NCBI GenBank assembly: GCA_903927005.1
Contig: CAIYLH010000113.1
Location: forward strand, 1 to 64,000
DNA from: an uncultured Pseudomonadota bacterium
GTDB lineage: Bacteria; Pseudomonadota; Gammaproteobacteria; Steroidobacterales; Steroidobacteraceae
DNA length: 64,000 nucleotides
Reading direction: 5' to 3'
In this document: positions 43,505 to 54,398 of the stretch, one piece after another
How positions within the stretch are numbered: position 1 is the stretch's first letter
Layout: every line of letters begins with the position of its first letter
The notes under the pieces: generated by a model
Told to the model about the DNA's origin: nothing
Database searches by the model: none
What the model saw: only the letters and a program-made list of their open reading frames with translations
Program-made: the position numbers and the translations under genes

Positions 43505-43624
43505 GTCCCGCGGTCGCGCTATTGCGACGCGTAAGCCGTGGAATTTGTGGAAAATTGGCAGCCCGGCGAGGGCGGGTCGGGCTATGCTTCGACTCCTTCC
43601 CTGAGCCTGAGCCGCCTACCGCCG

Positions 43625-44221
43625 ATGAGCCTCCACCCATCGATCACCCTGGCCTCGGCGTCGCCGCGGCGTCGCGAGTTGCTCGTGCAGATCGGGGTTG
43701 CTCATGCGGTGGTGCCGGCCGATATCGATGAGACGCCGCTGCCGGGCGAATTACCGCCGGACTACGTCCGGCGTGTGACGCGCGCCAAGGCTGAGGCGGT
43801 CTGGGCGCTCGCGCCGGGCGTGCCGGTGCTGGCCGCTGACACCGCCGTCGTGCTCGGCGCTGAACTTTATGCCAAGCCTGCGGATCAGACGGAGGGCGTG
43901 CGGATGCTGCAGGCGCTCTCCGGCCGTACGCATCAGGTGTTGACCGCCGTCGCGCTGCGTTCGGCCGCGGGCATCGCGTCGGTGCTGTCGGTCAGCGAGG
44001 TGACTTTCCGCGCGTTGTCAGAGGCGGAGTGCGTGCGTTACTGGGCAACCGGCGAGCCGCGCGGCAAGGCCGGCGGCTATGCCATCCAGGGGCTGGCAGC
44101 GACGTTCATCACCCATCTGGCAGGCAGCTACTCGGGTGTCATGGGTCTGCCGCTGGCCGAGACGGCGGCATTGCTGGCGGGTGCGCGGGTAAGGCTTTGG
44201 AACAGCGAGGTGGCTGAGTGA
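43625..44221 (+). CDS. maf: Maf-family nucleotide pyrophosphatase (dTTP/UTP, YhdE type)
   Basis: 198 aa from ATG 43625 (MSLHPSITLASASPRRRELL). Conserved SxSPRR, ADTAVVLG (catalytic Asp) and GKAGGYAIQGLAATFI motifs. Hydrolyses non-canonical and canonical pyrimidine NTPs. Overlaps rng by 4 nt (GTGA). The 120-bp gap before it contains no identified promoter. Confidence 0.93.
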   Translation: MSLHPSITLASASPRRRELLVQIGVAHAVVPADIDETPLPGELPPDYVRRVTRAKAEAVWALAPGVPVLAADTAVVLGAELYAKPADQTEGVRMLQALSGRTHQVLTAVALRSAAGIASVLSVSEVTFRALSEAECVRYWATGEPRGKAGGYAIQGLAATFITHLAGSYSGVMGLPLAETAALLAGARVRLWNSEVAE

Positions 44222-45687
44222 CGGCCGAGATTCTGGTCAACGTGACGCCACGCGAGAGTCGTGGGGCGTTCCTCGAGAACGGCGTGCTGCACGAGGTGCA
44301 TATCGAGCGCGCCAATCGCCGCGGCATCACCAGCAACATCTACAAGGGCCGTGTCTCGCGCGTGCTGCCGGGCATGCAGGCCGCGTTCATAGACGTAGGT
44401 CTCGAGCGCACCGCATTTCTGCACGTCTCCGACATTGCACGACGCGAGGACGTCGGGGTTGAGTTCGAGACACCGGCCACTGACGACATCCGCGCCGCCG
44501 TCACCGAGGGCGACGAGCTGCTGGTGCAGGTGCTGAAGGATCCGCTCGGCACCAAGGGCGCACGACTGACGACGTTCATCACGTTGCCGTCGCGGTTCCT
44601 GGTGTACATGCCGCAGGGCCATGGGGTCGGCGTGTCTGCTCGGATCGAGGACGAGGTGGAGCGCACGCGCCTGCGTACGCTGATCGAGTCTTACATGCTG
44701 CCGGGCAAGGCTGGCGGCTACATCATCCGTACTGTCGCCGAGGGCGCGGAGCCTGAGGCGCTCAGAGCCGACATGCTGTTTCTGCAGCGTCTGTGGGACG
44801 TTGTCTCGGACACCGGCTTCCACGCCGCGGCAGGCGCGCTGGTGCATGAGGATCTGCCGCTGCACGTGCGGCTGCTGCGCGACCTGCTCGGGCAGGGCGT
44901 GGAGCGAGTGCAGGTTGATTCACCGGCTGCGTATGAGCGGATGCTGGAGTTCGCCCGCACGTTCATGCCCGAGAGCGTCCCCAAGATCGAGCTGTACCGC
45001 GGCAATCGCCCCATCCTCGACCTTTACGGCGTTGAGGATGAGATCCAAAAGGCGCTCGACCGCAAGGTGCCGCTGAAGTCCGGCGGTTCCCTGATCATCG
45101 ACCAGACCGAGGCGATGACGACCATTGACGTCAATACCGGCGCGTTCGTCGGTCACCGCAACCTCGAGGACACGATATTCCGCACGAACCTGGAAGCTGC
45201 AGTCGCGATCGCGCGCCAGCTGCGGCTGCGGAACCTCGGCGGCATCATCATCATCGACTTCATCGACATGACTGATGAGGATCACCGCAAGCAAGTGCTG
45301 CAGGCGTTGGAGAAAAGCATGGCGACGGACCATGCGCGCACGCAGATATCGTCGGTGTCGCCGCTCGGTTTGGTCGAGATGACGCGTAAGCGTACCCGGG
45401 AGAGTCTCGAGCACCTGCTTTGCGAGGTCTGTCCGACCTGCGAGGGTCGGCGCTACGTGAAGTCGGCTGAGACGGTCGTCTATGAGATCTTCCGCGAGAC
45501 ATTGCGCCAGTCGCGGCAGTTTGAGGTGCAGGGGCTGATGGTGCTTGCGCACTCCGACGTGATCGAGCTGCTGCTCGACGAGGAGTCCGCGGCACTGGGA
45601 GAGCTCGAGGTCGTCGTCGGCAAGCCCATCCGGCTGCAGACCGAGGCCCTGTACGCACAGGACCAGTACGACGTGGTCCTGCTGTAG
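44218..45687 (+). CDS. rng: Ribonuclease G
   Basis: 489 aa, GTG start. N-terminal S1 domain (GITSNIYKGRVSRVLPGMQA), DNase-I-like catalytic core with TIDVNTGAFVG and IIIDFIDM (metal-binding Asp residues), then the zinc-link CPTCEGR. Processes the 5' end of 16S rRNA and degrades mRNAs. It lacks the disordered C-terminal scaffold of RNase E. Confidence 0.96.
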   Translation: MTAEILVNVTPRESRGAFLENGVLHEVHIERANRRGITSNIYKGRVSRVLPGMQAAFIDVGLERTAFLHVSDIARREDVGVEFETPATDDIRAAVTEGDELLVQVLKDPLGTKGARLTTFITLPSRFLVYMPQGHGVGVSARIEDEVERTRLRTLIESYMLPGKAGGYIIRTVAEGAEPEALRADMLFLQRLWDVVSDTGFHAAAGALVHEDLPLHVRLLRDLLGQGVERVQVDSPAAYERMLEFARTFMPESVPKIELYRGNRPILDLYGVEDEIQKALDRKVPLKSGGSLIIDQTEAMTTIDVNTGAFVGHRNLEDTIFRTNLEAAVAIARQLRLRNLGGIIIIDFIDMTDEDHRKQVLQALEKSMATDHARTQISSVSPLGLVEMTRKRTRESLEHLLCEVCPTCEGRRYVKSAETVVYEIFRETLRQSRQFEVQGLMVLAHSDVIELLLDEESAALGELEVVVGKPIRLQTEALYAQDQYDVVLL

Positions 45688-45698
45688 GACGGCTTACG

Positions 45699-48600
45699 AT
45701 GAGCCGCGCGCGCACGTTCTGGAAATGGACCGCGGTGACGCTCGGCGTCGTCGGGCTGCTGCTCGCGCTCATGGTCGTGGGTTTGCACTTCTGGCTCACC
45801 CGTTCGCCGGAGCTGGGCCCGGGCATCGTCGTGCGCGTCGAGCAGCTGACGGGGCTGCGGATCTCTTACGCGCAGCTCGACGCCCGGCTTGGCCTGTACG
45901 GTCCTGAGCTTGTGTTCCGCGAGGCTGCCGTCGCCATGCCCGGCCAGCGCGACCCCGTGGTCAGCGCGCGGGCCGGTCGGGTCGGCTTCGACCTGTGGCG
46001 CGCACTGCGTACCGGTCGGCTCGCCTCAGGCCGTGTCGTACTGGAGGGCGCGCGACTGTATGTGTTCGTGACCGAGGAGGGGGTCGAACTGCGTGGCCAG
46101 GGTGTCATGCCTGGTGCGGGTGGTACGCGCCTTGCGCTCGGCCAGCTGCCGGTCGGTCATCTGCGCATCGAGGATGCCAGCGTGACCGTCAATGATCTGC
46201 GCAACACCAACCCGCCGTGGCGGGTCGAGCGGGTCAGCCTCGATCTTGAGCGCGATCTGCATGCTCTTGCGGTGCGCGGTCGCGTCAAGCTGCCGGATGC
46301 GCTCGGAGCTCGTCTGGACGTCGACGTCCGCCTGAAGGGCGATCTCGCCACGCCCGCGACGCTCGACTGGGACAGTGAGGTCGTCCTCAATCACGCCTCG
46401 CTCGCCGGCTGGACCGCATTGGTGCCGCGCTGGCACTGGCTGCCGAGCGCCGGACAGGGCGACCTGAGCGTGACGGCGCGCGGTCACGGCGCTGTGTTGG
46501 AGCGTGCCGAGACTCATCTCGACCTGAAGGACGTACGTACGCCAGCGCCGGTGGGCGGCGCGGCGGGCGAGTTGCGCGCCCTGGCCGGCACGCTCAGTGT
46601 CGTGCAGCGCGGTCCGGGCTGGATCGCCAGCGGACATGACCTGACCATCGACACCGGTCACGTCGCCTGGCGGCACGGCGAGTTCGAGTTGGGTTACGAG
46701 CCACAGAGCCGGACGGGAGGCTCGTTCTCGCTGCGCTCGCCGGCGATTCAGCTCGACGCGCTAAGCGCCCTGGCGCCGCTGGTGCCTGAGGGTGTCGTCC
46801 ATGAAGCCGTCAGCGCGCTGGCGCCACGCGGCCTGCTGACCGGCGTTGACGTGCGTGCGATACGCGGCAATCAGGCGGGGGAATGGCGCATCGACGGCGG
46901 CGTGCACTATGCGGGCCTCGGTATTGGCGCGTGGCGCGGCGTGCCGGGTCTGACCGGTCTCGATGGCGACTGGCAGGCGGACGGGCATCGTGGCCGGGTG
47001 CATCTGCGCTCTTCCGGGCTGAGCCTGGATCTTGCGCGTGCACTGCGCGAGCCGGTCCGCGCCGACAGTGCGGCGCTGACGCTCGACTACTGGTGGCAGC
47101 CTGACGGCTGGCGGTTCGCGACCGACGATGTACAGGTGAAGTCGCCCGATGCCACGCTGCATGGCATGGCGCGGCTGCTGCTGCCGGTGAATCCGGAGGA
47201 GTCGCCGCGGCTGGTGCTGGACTTCAAGGCCAATGGCGTCGATGCGCGCCACGCGTCGCGTTACCTGCCGGGGCGGATCCTGCCGGCGAGCACGATGCAT
47301 TGGCTGGACAACGCCTTCCTGGCGGGTCGCGTGCCGGAGGCTCATATCGAATTCGCCGGCGAGTTACGCAGGTTCCCGTTCCGTGACGGTGGTGGGTTGT
47401 TTCGCGTGCGCTTTGCCTATGAGGGTCTGCGGATCCATTACCACGACGAGTTCGGCGACATCGAGGATGCCTGGGGCGACGCCGAGTTCAAGAACGAGGG
47501 CTTCACCGCGCGTGCGACGCGTGCGCTCATCCACGGCATGCACATCACCGGCGCGAACGCCGGCATGCTCGACTTCAAGGACGCGGAGCTCTACGCGCAT
47601 GCAACTGCGCAGTCTGATGTCCGTGATGCGCTGTTGTTTCTGCAGCAGTCGCTGGTCGGCCCGAAGCTCGGCGAGTACTTCATGAAAGTGGCCGGGCACG
47701 GGCCGCTCACGGCGCGTGTGGATCTGAAGTTTCCGTTCCGTCGCTTTGCCGAGCGCGAGATCGTCGTGGAAGGTCAGCTGTCGCACGCGGTCGCACGTCT
47801 GCCGGGACTGGACGATCCGGTGCGCGACATCAGCGGCCCCTTCACGCTGCACGACAAGGAGCTGACGGTGCCTGGCCTGACCGCCACGGTCCTCGGCGGA
47901 CCTGCGCGGCTGCGCGCACGTACGGTTGCCGGTGTGTCCGGACGCGCCGGTGAACGGCTGCTGATCGTTGAGGGGCAGGGCCGCGCGCTCGCCGAGCGGT
48001 TGCAGCCGGCCATTGGCATCACGCAGGGCAGTTGGCTCGGCGGCGGTGCCGACTGGAAGCTGCTGGCCCGCCTTCCGCGGCTCGAGTGGCGACCGCCGCC
48101 GGATCCGGTGCCGCAGGACGCGCCGCTCGATGCGGTGCCTACCGTGCATGAGGTAGAGACGCGCTATCTGCCGACCACGATCCATCTGGAATCGAGCCTC
48201 ACGGGACTTGCGCTCGCGTTCCCCGCGCCGCTCGCAAAGCCCGCCGACGAGAGCCGGCCGCTGCGGCTGGATATCACGATCGATCCGGGCCTCGAGGAGA
48301 ATGCGCCGCATCCGCCGGGCGTATCGAAGCGGCGCGATGTGCCGCGGCCGCCCTCTTTGATCGCGCAAGTGCAGCTCGGGCACGATGCAGGTCAGGTTGA
48401 GTGGCGACACGACGACGCCTGGCATCTGGCGCGCGGCACGCTGCGTTTCGGTGGCGGTGCGCCGCAATTGCGCAGTGCGAGCGGCCTGTGGCTGGAGGGT
48501 CGGATCCCGGACTACGACCTGTCGGCCTGGCTGCGTGTGCACATGACCGCCGGTCCCAGCCACGGGCTCGGCGAATACCTGCGCGGCGGCTCGCTGGTGG

Positions 48601-49679
48601 TGGGCCGTTTCGGGATCTTCGGCTTTCACTTCGCGGATGTGACGCTCGGCCTTGAGGGTCGTGACGAGGCCTGGAACGTGCAGGTGGACGGTGCGGCGGC
48701 TCGGGGTCATCTGGTGGTGCCATGGAATCTGCCGGGTGAACGGCCGCTGACGCTGGACATGGAGCGGCTGGTCATCGGCGAGCATCTGGATGTCGTCGGG
48801 CCTGCCGAGGAGGCCACCGACCCGACGCAGTTGCCGGCGCTGGCTATACGGGTTCGCAGTCTGGAGATCCAGAAGCGGCGCTTCGGTTCGCTGGAGGCGG
48901 ATCTGTCGCGCACGGTCGACGGGCTCAAGCTCGACCGCGCGCAGGTCAAGGGCGCTTCGTTCCAGGCCTCCGCGCACGGCAGTTGGGTGATCGCCAACGG
49001 CGCCCAGCAGAGCGTTGTATCGGTGGCGCTGGAGAGCACCGACGTGCTCGATACGCTCACCGCGTGGGGATTCGAGCCTGTGCTGGCGGCCAAGTCCGGG
49101 CGTGCCAGCGGCGAACTGCGCTGGCCCGGTAGCATTGATACCGACATGTTCGGGCGCATGACTGGCAGCGTGAAGATCGCGGTCGATCAGGGTCAGGTGA
49201 TGACCGTCGATCCCGGCGCAGGGCGTGTCTTGGGGCTGCTGTCGCTGACCGCCCTGCCGCGGCGCCTGACGCTGGATTTCAGCGATCTGACCGAGAAGGG
49301 TTTCGCATTCGATAGGATCAAGGGCGACTTCGAGCTCAAGGATGGCAATGCCTTCACGAACGATCTGGTGCTGAAGGGCCCTGCCGCCGAGATCGGCATT
49401 GTCGGCCGTACCGGTATCAAGACGCGTGACTACGACCAGACCGCGAAAGTCACCGGGCATCTCAGTGGGCCACTGGCCGCCGCCGGGGTACTCGCTGCGG
49501 GACCCGCAGTAGGCGCGGCGTTGCTGCTGTTCTCGACGGTGTTCAAGGAGCCGCTCGGCGGCGTCGCGCGGGGCTACTATCGGATCACCGGAAGCTGGGA
49601 AAAGCCGACCGTGGAGCGCATTGGCGCCGGTCAGGCGCGCGAGGCGGAGAAAGCGATCGGCGGGGAAGCCCCGCGTTGA
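45699..49679 (+). CDS. yhdP: YhdP-type AsmA-like envelope protein
   Basis: 1326 aa. One N-terminal membrane anchor (about 9-33, VTLGVVGLLLALMVVGLHFW) and a very long beta-rich periplasmic domain, ending in the AsmA-2/YhdP C-terminal region (AGVLAAGPAVGAALLLFSTV; ARGYYRITGSWEKPTVER). Bridge-like protein moving glycerophospholipid from inner to outer membrane, redundant with TamB and YdbH in E. coli. Downstream of rng as in E. coli. Confidence 0.93.
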   Translation: MSRARTFWKWTAVTLGVVGLLLALMVVGLHFWLTRSPELGPGIVVRVEQLTGLRISYAQLDARLGLYGPELVFREAAVAMPGQRDPVVSARAGRVGFDLWRALRTGRLASGRVVLEGARLYVFVTEEGVELRGQGVMPGAGGTRLALGQLPVGHLRIEDASVTVNDLRNTNPPWRVERVSLDLERDLHALAVRGRVKLPDALGARLDVDVRLKGDLATPATLDWDSEVVLNHASLAGWTALVPRWHWLPSAGQGDLSVTARGHGAVLERAETHLDLKDVRTPAPVGGAAGELRALAGTLSVVQRGPGWIASGHDLTIDTGHVAWRHGEFELGYEPQSRTGGSFSLRSPAIQLDALSALAPLVPEGVVHEAVSALAPRGLLTGVDVRAIRGNQAGEWRIDGGVHYAGLGIGAWRGVPGLTGLDGDWQADGHRGRVHLRSSGLSLDLARALREPVRADSAALTLDYWWQPDGWRFATDDVQVKSPDATLHGMARLLLPVNPEESPRLVLDFKANGVDARHASRYLPGRILPASTMHWLDNAFLAGRVPEAHIEFAGELRRFPFRDGGGLFRVRFAYEGLRIHYHDEFGDIEDAWGDAEFKNEGFTARATRALIHGMHITGANAGMLDFKDAELYAHATAQSDVRDALLFLQQSLVGPKLGEYFMKVAGHGPLTARVDLKFPFRRFAEREIVVEGQLSHAVARLPGLDDPVRDISGPFTLHDKELTVPGLTATVLGGPARLRARTVAGVSGRAGERLLIVEGQGRALAERLQPAIGITQGSWLGGGADWKLLARLPRLEWRPPPDPVPQDAPLDAVPTVHEVETRYLPTTIHLESSLTGLALAFPAPLAKPADESRPLRLDITIDPGLEENAPHPPGVSKRRDVPRPPSLIAQVQLGHDAGQVEWRHDDAWHLARGTLRFGGGAPQLRSASGLWLEGRIPDYDLSAWLRVHMTAGPSHGLGEYLRGGSLVVGRFGIFGFHFADVTLGLEGRDEAWNVQVDGAAARGHLVVPWNLPGERPLTLDMERLVIGEHLDVVGPAEEATDPTQLPALAIRVRSLEIQKRRFGSLEADLSRTVDGLKLDRAQVKGASFQASAHGSWVIANGAQQSVVSVALESTDVLDTLTAWGFEPVLAAKSGRASGELRWPGSIDTDMFGRMTGSVKIAVDQGQVMTVDPGAGRVLGLLSLTALPRRLTLDFSDLTEKGFAFDRIKGDFELKDGNAFTNDLVLKGPAAEIGIVGRTGIKTRDYDQTAKVTGHLSGPLAAAGVLAAGPAVGAALLLFSTVFKEPLGGVARGYYRITGSWEKPTVERIGAGQAREAEKAIGGEAPR

Positions 49680-49690
49680 AAGGAGTGGAC

Positions 49691-50512
49691 GTGAGCATTC
49701 TTGCAGCAGTACAGATGACCTCCGGGCCCGACGTGGCCGCGAACCTTGCCGCCGCCGGTGCGCTGCTCGAGTCGGCCGCCGGCAGCGGCGCTGCCGTCGT
49801 GCTGCTGCCTGAGAATTTTAACTTCATCGGCCGCCGCGACGCCGACAAGCGCGAGGTGGCCGAAAGCTACGGCAGTGGTCCTACGCAGGACTTCATCGCC
49901 GCCGCGGCGCAGCGCCACGGCATCTGGATCATCGCCGGCACGCAGCCGCTGGCGGCGCTGGAGCCGGGTGGGCGAGTGACCAATAGCTGCCTTGTCTATG
50001 ACGCAAGCGGTCGCTGCGTCTCGCGCTACGACAAGATCCATCTGTTTGACGTCGACGTGCCGGGCAAGCCCGGCGAGACGTATCGCGAGAGCAGTCACGT
50101 GGCGCCTGGCAGCGAGGTCGTGCTGGTCGACACGCCAGTCGGCCGTGTCGGCCTGTCCGTCTGCTACGACATGCGCTTCCCCGAGTTGTACCGCCGGCTG
50201 TCGGCCGCTGGCGCGGAAATTCTGGTGATGCCGGCCGCGTTTACCGTGCCGACCGGGCGTGCACACTGGGAGACCCTGCTGCGCGCTCGTGCCATAGAGA
50301 ACCTGTGCTACGTGGCGGCCGCCGCCCAGTCGGGTGTGCACCCGAACGGTCGCGAGACCTATGGCGATACAATGATCATTGACTGGTGGGGTCGAGTTGC
50401 GACCCGCCTGCCGCGCGGCTCGGGTTTCGTCAGTGCCCCGATCGACCGCGCGGCGATCGCGCAGTGCCGCGCCGACTTCCCCGCGCTCGCTAACCGCGTG
50501 CTCAGTTGCTGA
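49691..50512 (+). CDS. Nitrilase-superfamily amidase (Nit2/YbeM-like)
   Basis: 273 aa from GTG 49691, chosen because AAGGAG lies 5 nt before it. Catalytic triad E41 (LLPENFNF), K115 (YDKIHLFDV) and C158 ([13 protein letters not shown]). The family hydrolyses deaminated glutathione or omega-amides, a metabolite-repair role. The yhdP-nit-tldD order is widespread. Confidence 0.9.
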   Translation: MSILAAVQMTSGPDVAANLAAAGALLESAAGSGAAVVLLPENFNFIGRRDADKREVAESYGSGPTQDFIAAAAQRHGIWIIAGTQPLAALEPGGRVTNSCLVYDASGRCVSRYDKIHLFDVDVPGKPGETYRESSHVAPGSEVVLVDTPVGRVGLSVCYDMRFPELYRRLSAAGAEILVMPAAFTVPTGRAHWETLLRARAIENLCYVAAAAQSGVHPNGRETYGDTMIIDWWGRVATRLPRGSGFVSAPIDRAAIAQCRADFPALANRVLSC

Positions 50513-50526
50513 CAGGAACCCGACCC

Positions 50527-52005
50527 ATGGCCGCCGCTCCGCAAGAGTTTGATTCGATGCGTCTCGCCACCGACGCGATCCTGGTGCCCGCCGGCCTGGA
50601 TATCGCCAGGCTTGAGCAGGTGCTCGACTCGATGCATTCCCACGTGCTGGATGAGGCTGAGCTGTATTTTCAGCTCGCGCACGAGGAGTCGTGGTCGCTG
50701 GAAGATGGCATCGTCAAGGATGGCAGCTATAGCATCGAGCAGGGCGTGGGCGTGCGTGCGATGGCCGGCGAGCGCACGGGTTTCGCGTACTCCGATGACC
50801 TCGTGTTGCCGGCACTGGAGGAGGCCGCACGCGCTGCGCGTGCGATCGCGCGCCACGGCGGTGACGTCGCCGCGCCTGGCGCACGCGGTGTACGCGTGGG
50901 TCTGCCAACCGGCAGCCAGCGTCTGTACGTCCCGACCGATCCGTTGGTGTCGGTGGCCGATCACGACAAGGTGGCGTTCCTGCAGTCGCTCGACGTCGCT
51001 GCCCGCAAGCTGGACCCACGGGTACGCCAGGTGATGGCGAGCCTCGCTGGCGTGCACGAGATCGTGCTGGTGATGAACTCCGCCGGCGTGCTCGCTGCCG
51101 ACGTGCGGCCGCTGGTGCGGGTCAACGTCAGTGTGATCATGGAATCAGCCGACGGTCGCCGCGAGCAGGGCTACGTCGGCATGGGCGGCCGCTACTCGAT
51201 GGCGGAGCTGATTGCGAACCCCGATGTGCTGGACCTGCCGCGCCAGGCGGTACACGCGGCCAGCGTGAATCTTGAGGCTGTGCCGACCCCCGCCGGCACG
51301 ATGACCGTGGTGCTGGCAGGCGGCTGGCCGGGTGTGATGCTGCACGAGGCGGTCGGTCATCCGCTCGAGGGCGACTTCAACCGCAAGGGGACCTCGGCGT
51401 TCTCCGGGCGCATGGGCGAGGTGGTGGCGAACCCGCTGTGCACGGTGGTCGATGACGGCACGCTGGCACGCCGGCGCGGTTCGCTGAACATCGACGATGA
51501 GGGCACGCCGACCCGCTGTACGACGCTGATCGAGAAGGGTGTGCTGACAGGCTATATGCAGGATCGCCTGAACGCACGCCTGATGGGTGTGCAGTCGACC
51601 GGCAATGGCCGGCGCGAGTCATTTGCACACACGACGCTGCCGCGCATGACCAATACCTACATGCTGCCCGGTCCGCACGATCCGGAGGAGATCATCCGTT
51701 CCGTGAAGAGGGGTCTGTATGCGGTCAACTTTGGCGGCGGGCAGGTCGACACGACCAGTGGCAAGTTCGTGTTCTCCACCAGCGAGGCCTACCTGATCGA
51801 GGACGGCCGCGTGACGCGGCCGGTCAAGGGCGCATCGCTGATCGGCTCGGGTCCCGAGGTGCTGCAGCGAGTGACGATGCTGGGTAACGACCTGAAGATC
51901 GACGCCGGCGTCGGTAACTGCGGCAAGGAAGGCCAGACCATCCCGGTCGGCGTTGGATTGCCCACGGTCAAGGTCGAGGGCCTGACGGTCGGCGGCACAG
52001 GCTGA
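50527..52005 (+). CDS. tldD: Metalloprotease subunit TldD
   Basis: 492 aa from ATG 50527. Zinc motif [14 protein letters not shown] (HExxxH) is present. Works with PmbA (TldE, 55485-56819) as a heterodimeric unfolded-peptide protease, known for microcin B17 maturation and CcdA degradation. The two genes are separated by four minus-strand genes. Confidence 0.95.
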   Translation: MAAAPQEFDSMRLATDAILVPAGLDIARLEQVLDSMHSHVLDEAELYFQLAHEESWSLEDGIVKDGSYSIEQGVGVRAMAGERTGFAYSDDLVLPALEEAARAARAIARHGGDVAAPGARGVRVGLPTGSQRLYVPTDPLVSVADHDKVAFLQSLDVAARKLDPRVRQVMASLAGVHEIVLVMNSAGVLAADVRPLVRVNVSVIMESADGRREQGYVGMGGRYSMAELIANPDVLDLPRQAVHAASVNLEAVPTPAGTMTVVLAGGWPGVMLHEAVGHPLEGDFNRKGTSAFSGRMGEVVANPLCTVVDDGTLARRRGSLNIDDEGTPTRCTTLIEKGVLTGYMQDRLNARLMGVQSTGNGRRESFAHTTLPRMTNTYMLPGPHDPEEIIRSVKRGLYAVNFGGGQVDTTSGKFVFSTSEAYLIEDGRVTRPVKGASLIGSGPEVLQRVTMLGNDLKIDAGVGNCGKEGQTIPVGVGLPTVKVEGLTVGGTG

Positions 52006-52020
52006 GGGCCGCGCGCCGGA

Positions 52021-53226
52021 TCAGGGGCTGGGATCTTCCGCAGGCACCGCCTGGTAGGTCAGCGAGTGCTGGCCGATTATCACGATGTCGCCGTCGGCGA
52101 GCGTGTGGCGACGGACACGCTCGCCCTTTAGCAGCAGCCCGTTAGTGCTGTTGAGATCCTCGATGATTGCCGAGCCGGGCGACACGCTGATCTGGCAATG
52201 ATGGCGGCTGACGAACGTCGAATCGATCTGCAAGTCGTTCTCGCTGGTGCGCCCGATCAGTACGCGCCCGCAACGCAGCGCCAGCGCCGCCACGACCCGC
52301 CCCTCCAGTGACACCTGCAGGTAGCCCACGGGAGCGTCCAGCGAGCTCTGCGGCAGTTGTGGCGCAACTGGCGCGGCCGGAGCCGGTCGGTGACGCGGTG
52401 GAATCCTCGCTGCGTACTCGACCCAGTGCAGGCTGTCGATGGCGGCCTGCACCTGATCGGCGCCGACGCACTCCAAATGCTGCTCATAGGCGTTCATCAG
52501 CGCGGTATCGCACAGCGTGTTGACCAACCGCGGCATGCCACCGGCATAGCGCTGCACGAGTTCCAGCGCAGACGCGTCGAACAGGGCGTGGCCGTTCGCG
52601 CCGGCGACGTCGAGGCGGTGCTGGATGTAGGCGGCGGCCTCGACGGCGGGCAGGGCGGTCAGCTGCAACCGACCGCACACCTCTGCCGCAACCGCGGCGA
52701 GTGCCGGCGCCTCCAGCAGATCTGCCAGCGGCGGCTGGCCGGCGAGGACGATGCACAGTGATCGGCGCGCATCCGGTCCGTGCAGCTGCGCGAGCCTGCC
52801 GATCTCCTCGAGGACCTCTTGGCCCAGATGCTGCGCCTCGTCGATGATCAGCAGTACCGACCGATCCGCCGACCGCTGCTCGAGCAGGAACGCATCGATG
52901 GTCGCCAACATCTGCGCGCGGTTCATGCTGAACGGCGCAAACCCGAACTGCACCAGCAGTCCCTGCAGGAAGCCCAGTGCGGTGACCTGGGTCTGGTTGA
53001 GACGGGCCACGACGACGCGAGGCGGCAGGTCCGCGAGGAAGCGTTCGATCACGATCGTCTTGCCGGCGCCGGTCTCGCCGGTCAGCACGAGAATCCCGGC
53101 GGTGTGCTGCAGTGCCGCCTGCAGCTGTTCAGCGACGGCTGCATGTTGCGGCGACAGGTACAGAAAGGCCGGGTCCGGGCTGAGCCGGAACGGCAGTGCG
53201 TTCAGTTGGAACAGGTCAAGGTACAT
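52021..53226 (-). CDS. ExeA-like AAA+ ATPase with C-terminal FHA domain
   Basis: 401 aa. Residues 1-275: ExeA/GspA/MshM-type ATPase beginning MYLDLFQLNALPFRLSPDP, Walker A 50-57 (GETGAGKT), Walker B 124-130 (LLIIDEAQHL). Pro/Ala linker about 276-300. Residues about 315-395: FHA phosphothreonine-binding domain (VLIGRTSENDL; SRHHCQISV; DLNSTNGLLL). No membrane segment or peptidoglycan-binding domain. Alone, convergent with tldD; TATAGT at 53271-53276 (minus strand) is a possible -10. Partner unknown. Confidence 0.88.
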   Translation of the reverse strand: MYLDLFQLNALPFRLSPDPAFLYLSPQHAAVAEQLQAALQHTAGILVLTGETGAGKTIVIERFLADLPPRVVVARLNQTQVTALGFLQGLLVQFGFAPFSMNRAQMLATIDAFLLEQRSADRSVLLIIDEAQHLGQEVLEEIGRLAQLHGPDARRSLCIVLAGQPPLADLLEAPALAAVAAEVCGRLQLTALPAVEAAAYIQHRLDVAGANGHALFDASALELVQRYAGGMPRLVNTLCDTALMNAYEQHLECVGADQVQAAIDSLHWVEYAARIPPRHRPAPAAPVAPQLPQSSLDAPVGYLQVSLEGRVVAALALRCGRVLIGRTSENDLQIDSTFVSRHHCQISVSPGSAIIEDLNSTNGLLLKGERVRRHTLADGDIVIIGQHSLTYQAVPAEDPSP

Positions 53227-53312
53227 GCGCTTCCGTGCCTGCCGCGCCTGAGGGAGTCATGCTAGGCGCGACTATACGTAAATCTGTTGCTCGCCGGCAG
53301 CAGCGCAGTGGC

Positions 53313-54398
53313 TCAGGTCAGGCGGCGCATCTTGGCGAGGGCCGTATCGCGTGCCCGCGCCGTCGGCGCGACTAGCGTCGCGTGGCCGAGCTTGCGGCCT
53401 GGGCGGGCCTCGTTTTTGCCGTAGTCATGCAGGTGCAGGCCCGCAACCGCCAGGGCCTTCGTCGTACTGGGCATCCGGCCGACGAAGTTGACCATCGCCG
53501 CGTGGCCGCGCGCGGCGGTACTGCCCAGCGGCAGGCCGGTGATCGCGCGCAGGTGGTTCTCGAACTGGCTGGTCTGCGCGCCCTCGATCGTCCAGTGGCC
53601 GGAGTTGTGGACGCGTGGCGCCATCTCGTTGGCGATCAGCTTGCCGTCGGCGACGAAGAACTCCATTGCCAGCACGCCCACGTAGCGATAGCGGTCGAAC
53701 ACGGCCCGCACGTATTTTTCGGCAGTGCGCTGCAGCGTTGTGATGCGCGCGGCCGGTGCGCGTGTCTCGGCGAGAATGCCGTTTTTATGGACGTTCTCGG
53801 CGAGCGGGTACGCGGCGACTTCGCCGCGCGTGCTGCGCACCGCGACCAGCGACAGCTCGCGCGAGAATCGAACGAACCCCTCGTAGATCAGCGATTCACC
53901 ACCGAGCTGCGCCCAGGCGGCATCGATGTCGGAGCGCTTCATGATCCGCGCCTGGCCCTTGCCGTCGTAGCCGAGCCGGCGAGTCTTCAGGATGCCCGGT
54001 ACGCCGATGCGCTCGATTGCCGCCTCGAGGTCCGAGCGCAGGTCCACGGGTGCAAATGGCGGCGTCGGGATGCCGAGGTCGCGGAACAACGTCTTCTCCA
54101 GCAGTCGGTCCTGCGCCACTTCGAGCGCTGCGGGCTGTGGGTAGATCGGCACCAGACCCGCAAGCGGCTGCAGCGCGCTGACCGGGATGTTCTCCCAGTC
54201 GAAGGTCAGCACATCGGCGCGTGCGGCGAAGGTGGCGAGGGCGGCGATGTCGTCGAACTCGCCGGTCGTGATCGGGCCCACCTGGCCGCCAGGGGTGTCG
54301 GCGCTGCGGTCGTAGAACTCGCAACGGATGCCGAGTGGGTAGCCCGATAGGGCGAGCATCCGGCCCAGCTGGCCTGCGCCGATCACCGCGACCTTCAT
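53313..54398 (-). CDS. purK: N5-carboxyaminoimidazole ribonucleotide synthase
   Basis: 361 aa ATP-grasp enzyme: [19 protein letters not shown] start, [12 protein letters not shown] and [20 protein letters not shown] motifs. Converts AIR, ATP and bicarbonate to N5-CAIR. ATG overlaps the purE stop by 4 nt. Confidence 0.96.
   Translation of the reverse strand: MKVAVIGAGQLGRMLALSGYPLGIRCEFYDRSADTPGGQVGPITTGEFDDIAALATFAARADVLTFDWENIPVSALQPLAGLVPIYPQPAALEVAQDRLLEKTLFRDLGIPTPPFAPVDLRSDLEAAIERIGVPGILKTRRLGYDGKGQARIMKRSDIDAAWAQLGGESLIYEGFVRFSRELSLVAVRSTRGEVAAYPLAENVHKNGILAETRAPAARITTLQRTAEKYVRAVFDRYRYVGVLAMEFFVADGKLIANEMAPRVHNSGHWTIEGAQTSQFENHLRAITGLPLGSTAARGHAAMVNFVGRMPSTTKALAVAGLHLHDYGKNEARPGRKLGHATLVAPTARARDTALAKMRRLT

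Noticed and set aside
47364-49460. A 698-codon open frame on the minus strand opposite yhdP
   Set aside because: No family resemblance, Arg/Gln/His-rich composition typical of antisense shadows in GC-rich DNA, and yhdP on the plus strand is clearly genuine.
49676-49690. TTG start for the nitrilase-family gene
   Set aside because: The GTG at 49691 has an AAGGAG RBS at good spacing and gives the family N-terminus.
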